NCBI GenBank assembly: GCA_003220975.1
Contig: QHTX01000090.1
Location: 1 to 10,838 of the forward strand
Direction: 5' to 3'
Source of the DNA: Gemmatimonadota bacterium
Lineage (GTDB): Bacteria; Gemmatimonadota; Gemmatimonadetes; Gemmatimonadales; GWC2-71-9
DNA: 10,838 nt
Below are positions 7,331-10,838 of this stretch, piece after piece. The notes under the pieces are model-generated. The model ran no database searches and had not been told where the DNA came from. It saw nothing but the letters and a program-made list of their open reading frames with translations. The stretch's first letter is position 1. Every line of letters starts with the position of its first letter. The position numbers and the translations under genes are program-made.

Positions 7331-8072
7331 CCGTGAACAGCCCGTCGGCGATTCGGCGGTGCCACGCATGGAGCTCCACGAATGGGCCGAGCGCTACGGC
7401 GTCGTGGCGGGGATCACGACCCGCGGCCGCGGCTTCTCGCTGGGCCTGTGGAGCGAGGAAAACGTGGGGCAGGTGATGTCGCGGTGGCGCGCCTTCCGCG
7501 CCGCGTTCCGCTCCGCCTTCCCAGCCCTCATCCTCGCGCACCAGGTGCACGGCACGCTGGTACAGTGGCACCGTCAGACGGCGGACGGCTGGCTGATCCT
7601 CGACGGCATCGACGGCCACGCGACCGGGACCCGGGGGATGCTGCTCACCATCACCGTCGCGGACTGCGTGCCCGTCTATCTCACCGTGCCGCACAAGCAG
7701 GCCGTCGCCCTGCTGCACGCGGGGTGGCGCGGCGCGGCCGGGCGCATCCTGGAGCGCGGCGTGGAGCTGGTGCGGCGGGAGGCGTTCGTGCGCGCTTCGG
7801 AAATCGTAATGCATTGCGGGGTTAGTATTTGTGGCGAGTGTTATGAAGTAGGTTCTGAAGTGCTGACGCAGTTCAGCGGGCGCCCCGAAACCGCGCCCGG
7901 TCACGTGGACCTGCGCGCCGTCCTGATGCAGCAGGCGCGCGCGCTCGGGCTGACCGAGATCTCGACCTCGCCGTGGTGCAGCGCACACCACCGCGAGCAA
8001 TTCTTCTCGCACCGCGCCTCGGGCGGGCGCGACGGGCGGATGGTCGCCTACCTCGGGCTACCACGCGCTTGA
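7281..8072 (+). CDS. pgeF: peptidoglycan editing factor PgeF (YfiH/laccase-domain family)
   Basis: This family was long called polyphenol oxidase or multicopper oxidase. E. coli PgeF (YfiH) is now regarded as an editing enzyme that removes L-Ser wrongly added in place of L-Ala on UDP-MurNAc, which fits its position behind murA. The 263-residue product has the zinc-site residues His90 (HQVHG), Cys129 (VADCVPVYL) and His146 (LHAGWRG). It also has the family motif GECYEVGSEV and a C-terminal CSAHHREQFFSHRASGGRDGR. Residues 1-29 are low-complexity, encoded by inverted minisatellite units, and look extra to the domain. ATG 7368 would give a 234-residue core. Codons of residues 174-193 (7800-7859) are strikingly AT-rich compared with their flanks. 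The start overlaps the murA stop (GTGA). The stop lies inside the rimP promoter. Confidence 0.93.
   Translation: MTDPRAVPAASAVAAVLREQPVGDSAVPRMELHEWAERYGVVAGITTRGRGFSLGLWSEENVGQVMSRWRAFRAAFRSAFPALILAHQVHGTLVQWHRQTADGWLILDGIDGHATGTRGMLLTITVADCVPVYLTVPHKQAVALLHAGWRGAAGRILERGVELVRREAFVRASEIVMHCGVSICGECYEVGSEVLTQFSGRPETAPGHVDLRAVLMQQARALGLTEISTSPWCSAHHREQFFSHRASGGRDGRMVAYLGLPRA
7800..7859 (+). other. AT-rich codon island inside pgeF
   Basis: Twenty consecutive codons have 25 G/C out of 60 bases, and only 6 of 20 end in G or C. The 20 codons before have 19 of 20 ending in G/C, and the 20 after have 18 of 20. Codons such as GTA, AGT, ATT, TGT, TAT, GGT and TCT cluster here and are rare elsewhere in the window. 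The frame is intact and encodes the conserved CGVSICGECYEVGSE segment, so this is not a sequencing frameshift. Both borders are abrupt. Confidence 0.8.
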
Positions 8073-8096
8073 CACGCGCCGCCCGGCGGCTAGATT
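8069..8096 (+). promoter_or_regulatory. putative sigma70-type promoter of the rimP-nusA-infB operon
   Basis: TTGACA (8069-8074) is a perfect -35 and TAGATT (8091-8096) a good -10, with a 16-base spacer. The -35 overlaps the pgeF stop codon TGA (8070-8072). Transcription would begin near 8103. That leaves a leader of about 37 bases before the rimP ATG, occupied almost entirely by a terminator-like hairpin. Confidence 0.65.
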
Positions 8097-8107
8097 CCGG
8101 GCCGGTG

Positions 8108-8139
8108 AAGCGGGCGAAGTTCGGCCCGCGCTTTTTTTT
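8108..8139 (+). terminator. intrinsic terminator / likely attenuator in the rimP leader
   Basis: GCGGGC (8110-8115) pairs with GCCCGC (8124-8129) around an 8-base loop. An alternative register pairs AAGC plus GGGC (8108-8115) with GCCC and GCTT (8124-8133), bulging two bases. Eight T residues (8132-8139) follow, and the rimP ATG begins at 8140. Structurally this is a classic rho-independent terminator. It ends the murA-pgeF unit, but it also lies downstream of the predicted rimP promoter, so every rimP-nusA-infB transcript must read through it. There is no Shine-Dalgarno between hairpin and ATG. Confidence 0.75.
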
Positions 8140-8598
8140 ATGCTCTCCGACAGTCTCGTCGAGTCGTTTCGGGTCCGCCTGGCGCCGCTGGGGCTCGAAC
8201 TGGCCGACCTCCGCATCGGCGGCACGCAGCACCGGCCGCTCGTTCAAGTGCGCATCGAATGGCCGCCCGGCGAGCCACCGCGGCGTGTGACGGTGGAGGA
8301 CTGTGCCACGGCGAGCCGGGCGCTTGAGGCGTGGCTCGACGCCGACGGCCCGCTGGGCCGCCGCTACATCCTCGAGGTGTCGAGCCCGGGACTCGAGCGG
8401 CCGCTCCGCTGGCACCAGCACTGGGTGCGGTTCGTCGGCCGGGAGGTCCAGGCGACGGTGGCGGGATTGGGCCGGGTGCGCGCCCGGATCGTGGCGGTGC
8501 CCGACGAGGCGACGGTGATTCTCGAGCCCCAGGGCGCCGCGCCGCGACCGGTGCCGCTCGCCGGCATCCGCGATGCGCGCCTGGCGGTGGATTGGTGA
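8140..8598 (+). CDS. rimP: ribosome maturation factor RimP
   Basis: RimP binds the free 30S subunit and assists assembly of its 3' domain. The 152-residue product has the family order: an N-terminal alpha/beta domain beginning MLSDSLVESFRVRLAPLGLE, the helix motif VTVEDCATASRALEAWLD (50-67), YILEVSSPGLERPL (76-89), then a C-terminal SH3-like barrel (FVGREVQATVAG...). Its length is typical. The ATG at 8140 directly follows eight T residues of a terminator-like hairpin and has no Shine-Dalgarno, so expression may depend on leader structure. No other in-frame start fits the family N-terminus. It leads the conserved rimP-nusA-infB gene cluster and is followed after 13 bases by nusA. Confidence 0.94.
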   Translation: MLSDSLVESFRVRLAPLGLELADLRIGGTQHRPLVQVRIEWPPGEPPRRVTVEDCATASRALEAWLDADGPLGRRYILEVSSPGLERPLRWHQHWVRFVGREVQATVAGLGRVRARIVAVPDEATVILEPQGAAPRPVPLAGIRDARLAVDW

Positions 8599-8599
8599 A

Positions 8600-8604
8600 A
8601 AGGA
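8600..8604 (+). promoter_or_regulatory. ribosome binding site deciding the nusA start
   Basis: AAGGA lies 4 bases before the ATG at 8609 and 7 bases before the ATG at 8612. The 7-base spacing is more usual, so the second of the two adjacent ATGs is chosen. The difference is one Met. A GTG-type extension to 8573 inside rimP is not supported. Confidence 0.55.
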
Positions 8605-8611
8605 CCGAATG

Positions 8612-9973
8612 ATGACAAGCACGAGTGAAGTGGTTTCCGCGATCCGCGAGCTCACGAGCACGAAGCAGCTCGAGCGCGCGGAGCTGCTCGATCTCCTGAA
8701 GGACGGTCTCCACGCGGCGCTGGTGAAGCGCTACGGGCCCAACGTGCGGGCGGAGATCGGGATCGACGAGTTGAAGGGTACGATCCGGATTGTGGTGCTG
8801 CGGACGGTGGTCGAGACCGTGGAGGATCCGGGCGCCCAGGTGGCGCTCGAGGAGGCGCGCTTCGAGGACCCGGACTTCCAGGTGGGGGACGTGCTGGAAG
8901 AGGAAGTGCCGTTCGAGGCGTTCGGCCGCACGGCCGTGCAGGCCGCGAAGCAGCGCATCATCCAGCGCGTGCGGGAGGGTGAGCGGGCGCGCATTCGCGA
9001 GGAGTTCACGGACAAGGTGGGCGAGCTGCTCTCGGGCGAGGTGCAGCAGATCGAGCGCGGTAAGATCGTCGTGATGCTCGCGAAGTTCCGGGAGGCCGAA
9101 GCCATCATCCCTTACCGCGAGCAGAACCACCGCGAGCACTTCCATCAGGGCGACACCATCCGCGCCGTGCTCAAGCGCATCGAGGAGACGCCCAAGGGCC
9201 CGCGCCTCATCCTGTCGCGCGCGGACCCCTTGTTCGTGAAGGCGCTGTTCAAGCTCGAAGTGCCGGAGATCCAGCAGAGCATCGTGGAGATCCGCGCCAC
9301 GGCCCGCGAGGCGGGGAGCCGCACCAAGATCGCCGTCTCCTCGCGGGACGACTCGATCGACCCGGTGGGCGCGTGCGTGGGGCTCAAGGGCTCGCGCGTG
9401 CAGGCGGTCGTGAACGAGCTCAACGGCGAGCGCATCGACATCGTGCCGTGGTCACCCGATCCGGAGCGCTTCGCCAAGCTGGCGCTCGCGCCGGCGCGTG
9501 TGGCCCGGGTGTTCTCCGACCCCGACACCAAGACGATCCAGGCGATCGTGGACGAAGACCAGCTCTCGCTCGCGATCGGGCGCAACGGCCAGAACGTGCG
9601 CCTCGCCTCCGAGCTGACCGGCTGGAAGATCGACCTGTACTCGAGCCGCGAGTGGCTGGAGCGGGGCGGGGAAGGACCGCTGTTTGCGCCGCTGCCCCGT
9701 CCCGAGGAAGAGGCCGCAACCAACGTCGCGCTGCGCGAGCTCAAGGGACTGCCGGCGGAGCTGGTCGACGTGCTGGCGCAGGCGGGCCACAAGACGCTGC
9801 AGGACATCCTCGATCTCGAGCGTGAGGACGTGGACAAGATTGCCGGCATGACGCCCGAGCTCGCCGACAAGCTCATGGCGTTCCTGAACGAGATGACCGA
9901 AGAGGGCGGTGAGGACGAGCCCGAGCCCGGACCGGCGGGCGCGCCGGGCGAAACACCCGCCCCGGCGGCGTGA
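8612..9973 (+). CDS. nusA: transcription termination/antitermination factor NusA
   Basis: NusA binds RNA polymerase near the RNA exit channel. It stimulates pausing and intrinsic termination and serves in antitermination complexes on rRNA operons. The 453-residue product has the expected domains: the polymerase-binding N-terminal domain (about 1-125), an S1 domain (about 136-203, starting VGELLSGEVQQIERG), KH1 (motif GACVGLKGSRVQAVVNEL, about 253-270) and KH2 (LAIGRNGQNVRLASEL, about 320-335). Next comes one helix-hairpin-helix type C-terminal repeat (about 371-426). The protein ends in an acidic Glu/Pro/Gly/Ala tail of about 27 residues. E. coli NusA has two acidic repeats; here I see one. 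The end overlaps the L7Ae-like gene as GTGA. The hairpin upstream of rimP makes autoregulation plausible. Confidence 0.96.
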   Translation: MTSTSEVVSAIRELTSTKQLERAELLDLLKDGLHAALVKRYGPNVRAEIGIDELKGTIRIVVLRTVVETVEDPGAQVALEEARFEDPDFQVGDVLEEEVPFEAFGRTAVQAAKQRIIQRVREGERARIREEFTDKVGELLSGEVQQIERGKIVVMLAKFREAEAIIPYREQNHREHFHQGDTIRAVLKRIEETPKGPRLILSRADPLFVKALFKLEVPEIQQSIVEIRATAREAGSRTKIAVSSRDDSIDPVGACVGLKGSRVQAVVNELNGERIDIVPWSPDPERFAKLALAPARVARVFSDPDTKTIQAIVDEDQLSLAIGRNGQNVRLASELTGWKIDLYSSREWLERGGEGPLFAPLPRPEEEAATNVALRELKGLPAELVDVLAQAGHKTLQDILDLEREDVDKIAGMTPELADKLMAFLNEMTEEGGEDEPEPGPAGAPGETPAPAA

Positions 9974-10278
9974 ACGCGCGGGTCGTCCGGCTGCTGGGGT
10001 TGGGGCTCTCAGGCGGGGGCGGGCGAGTGGTGGTCGGCGTGGCGGGCGTGCGGGCGCAGCTGCAGCGCGACGCGCTGCACTGCGTCGTGCTGGCGGGCGA
10101 CGCCAGCCCGCGCACGCTGGAAAAGGTGGAGCGCCTCGCGCGGGCCCGCGGGGTGCCGATCGTGCGGGGGCCCGGGGCGTTCGCATTGGGCCACGGGCTC
10201 GGCAGGCCGCCGGTCCAAGCGGTCGGGGTGGCTGACGCCGCGCTGGCGCGCGGCCTGGTCGGGTCTTTGGAGGAGTGA
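9970..10278 (+). CDS. L7Ae/L30e-family RNA-binding protein (YlxQ-like)
   Basis: The product is 102 residues. It fits the bacterial YlxQ branch of the L7Ae/L30e/Gadd45 family, small kink-turn RNA-binding proteins found between nusA and infB in many bacteria. The visible pattern is RLLGLGLSGGGGRVVVG, then LHCVVLAGDASPRTLEKVERLA, then GVPIVRG and a C-terminal GRPPVQAVGVADAALARGLV. The central VVLAGDAS stretch is the family's core strand and turn. The N-terminus has a glycine run (GGGGR) where relatives have a basic Arg-Ala-Gly-Lys stretch, so the protein is somewhat divergent. The GTG start at 9970 overlaps the nusA stop and has no Shine-Dalgarno, implying coupling. The ylxR gene usually found before it is absent. 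Confidence 0.78.
   Translation: MNARVVRLLGLGLSGGGGRVVVGVAGVRAQLQRDALHCVVLAGDASPRTLEKVERLARARGVPIVRGPGAFALGHGLGRPPVQAVGVADAALARGLVGSLEE
10269..10273 (+). promoter_or_regulatory. ribosome binding site for infB
   Basis: GGAGG lies within the last codons of the L7Ae-like gene, 5 bases before the GTG at 10279. It supports that GTG over the out-of-frame GTG at 10275. The infB start codon follows the upstream TGA with no gap. Confidence 0.7.
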
Positions 10279-10838
10279 GTGACGACGACGCGGATTCACG
10301 ATCTGGCGGCTGAGTTCGGCATCTCCGCAGAGCAGCTCATCGGCATGCTCAAGGAGCAGGACATCTTCGTGCGCAGCCATCTCTCCCCGCTCAAGCCGGA
10401 GCAGGTGGCGCTCATGCGGGCGCGCTGGGAGCGCGAGAAGCGCAAGCTGAAAGAGGCGCCGGCGCCGCCCAAGCGACGGCGCGCCGTCAAGGCCGCCGCC
10501 GAGCCGGTGGCCGCGGCCCCGGAGGAGCGTCCCAAGCGCCGCCGCCGCACCGCGGCCGAAGTCGCCGCCGCGGACGCGGAGGCGCAAGCCGAAGCCGCCA
10601 TCGAGGCCGAGCGCGAGCTCAAGGCGCGCGAGGCGCTCGAGGCCGCCAAGGCGGTCGACGACGAGGAGAAACCCTCGCTCGAAGAGCGCGCCGCCGCGTT
10701 GTTCAAGGAGCTGCCCGCGGCCGGGGAGACGCATCCCGAGCCGCTCGCCACGAGCCCGTTCGCGACACCGACGACCGCCTCGGGTTCCGGCCCCGGGCTG
10801 GCCGCGCCGCCCTCCGCCCCCCCGCGCCCCGTGATCCC
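10279..10838 (+). CDS. infB: translation initiation factor IF-2, N-terminal part (3' end outside the window)
   Basis: IF2 is the GTPase that delivers fMet-tRNA to the 30S subunit and promotes subunit joining. The frame is open from GTG 10279 to the window end, 186 codons. It begins MTTTRIHDLAAEFGISAEQL and continues to VRSHLSPLKPEQVALMRARW. This is the IF2N domain that many IF2 proteins carry, with its conserved I-H-D-L-A-x-E-F/L-G pattern. From about residue 50 a long charged linker follows. It holds two basic clusters (PPKRRR, RPKRRRR), an Ala/Glu-rich helical segment (about 91-130) and a Pro/Thr/Ser-rich part. Such linkers are typical and poorly conserved. The GTPase domain lies beyond the window. 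The gene directly abuts the L7Ae-like stop and has a GGAGG Shine-Dalgarno. Confidence 0.95.
   Translation, partial: MTTTRIHDLAAEFGISAEQLIGMLKEQDIFVRSHLSPLKPEQVALMRARWEREKRKLKEAPAPPKRRRAVKAAAEPVAAAPEERPKRRRRTAAEVAAADAEAQAEAAIEAERELKAREALEAAKAVDDEEKPSLEERAAALFKELPAAGETHPEPLATSPFATPTTASGSGPGLAAPPSAPPRPVI

Noticed and set aside
7823..7847. Possible internal promoter in the AT-rich part of pgeF (TAGTAT or TATGAA as a -10)
   Set aside because: No -35 element lies at a workable distance, and a much better promoter for rimP is present at 8069-8096.
7173..8012. A 279-codon minus-strand frame opposite pgeF
   Set aside because: It shows no motif, and pgeF on the plus strand carries the complete zinc site and family signatures.
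8573..8611. An N-terminal extension of nusA starting inside rimP
   Set aside because: It would overlap rimP by 26 bases and add residues not found in NusA. A Shine-Dalgarno fits the ATG pair at 8609/8612.

Overview
This is a gene-dense, very GC-rich bacterial chromosome segment made almost entirely of housekeeping genes. Nearly all third codon positions are G or C, genes commonly overlap by 1 to 4 bases, and GTG starts are frequent. The murA gene and the lack of any actinobacterial hallmark fit a high-GC diderm. A member of Gemmatimonadota or a similar deep lineage is my impression, but nothing here proves it.

Layout. Bases 1-162 hold the C-terminal end of a UvrD/PcrA-type helicase. It runs by an ATGA overlap into gatC-gatA-gatB (159-3279, + strand), the three subunits of the tRNA-dependent amidotransferase. 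Facing them is a three-gene minus-strand operon (about 5886 down to 3276): a polytopic antiporter-like membrane protein, a small single-TM protein with a long helical tail, and a secreted zinc-dependent phospholipase C-like protein. gatB and the phospholipase-like gene end on the same palindromic CTAG. From a short divergent promoter region (about 5887-5946), murA and pgeF run rightward (5947-8072) and link peptidoglycan precursor synthesis to peptidoglycan quality control. A new promoter at the pgeF stop codon then drives the translation/transcription operon rimP-nusA-L7Ae-like-infB (8140 to the window end, infB truncated).

How the genes work together. GatCAB corrects mischarged Glu-tRNA(Gln) or Asp-tRNA(Asn). 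MurA starts peptidoglycan synthesis, and PgeF removes miscoupled muropeptide precursors. RimP matures the 30S subunit, NusA controls elongation and termination, and IF2 places the initiator tRNA.

No defence system, mobile element, CRISPR array or tRNA/rRNA gene was seen, and I did not find a new multi-gene system. The best observations are these. (1) Four 9-bp minisatellite units and four inverted copies flank the pgeF Shine-Dalgarno and start, and can fold into a 29-position stem. (2) An intrinsic-terminator hairpin sits between the rimP promoter and the rimP start codon, which suggests a NusA-sensitive attenuator. (3) MurA carries Asp instead of the catalytic Cys, the form associated with fosfomycin resistance. 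(4) A sharply bounded 20-codon AT-rich island lies inside pgeF. (5) murA has no Shine-Dalgarno, and its predicted transcription start is almost at its ATG.
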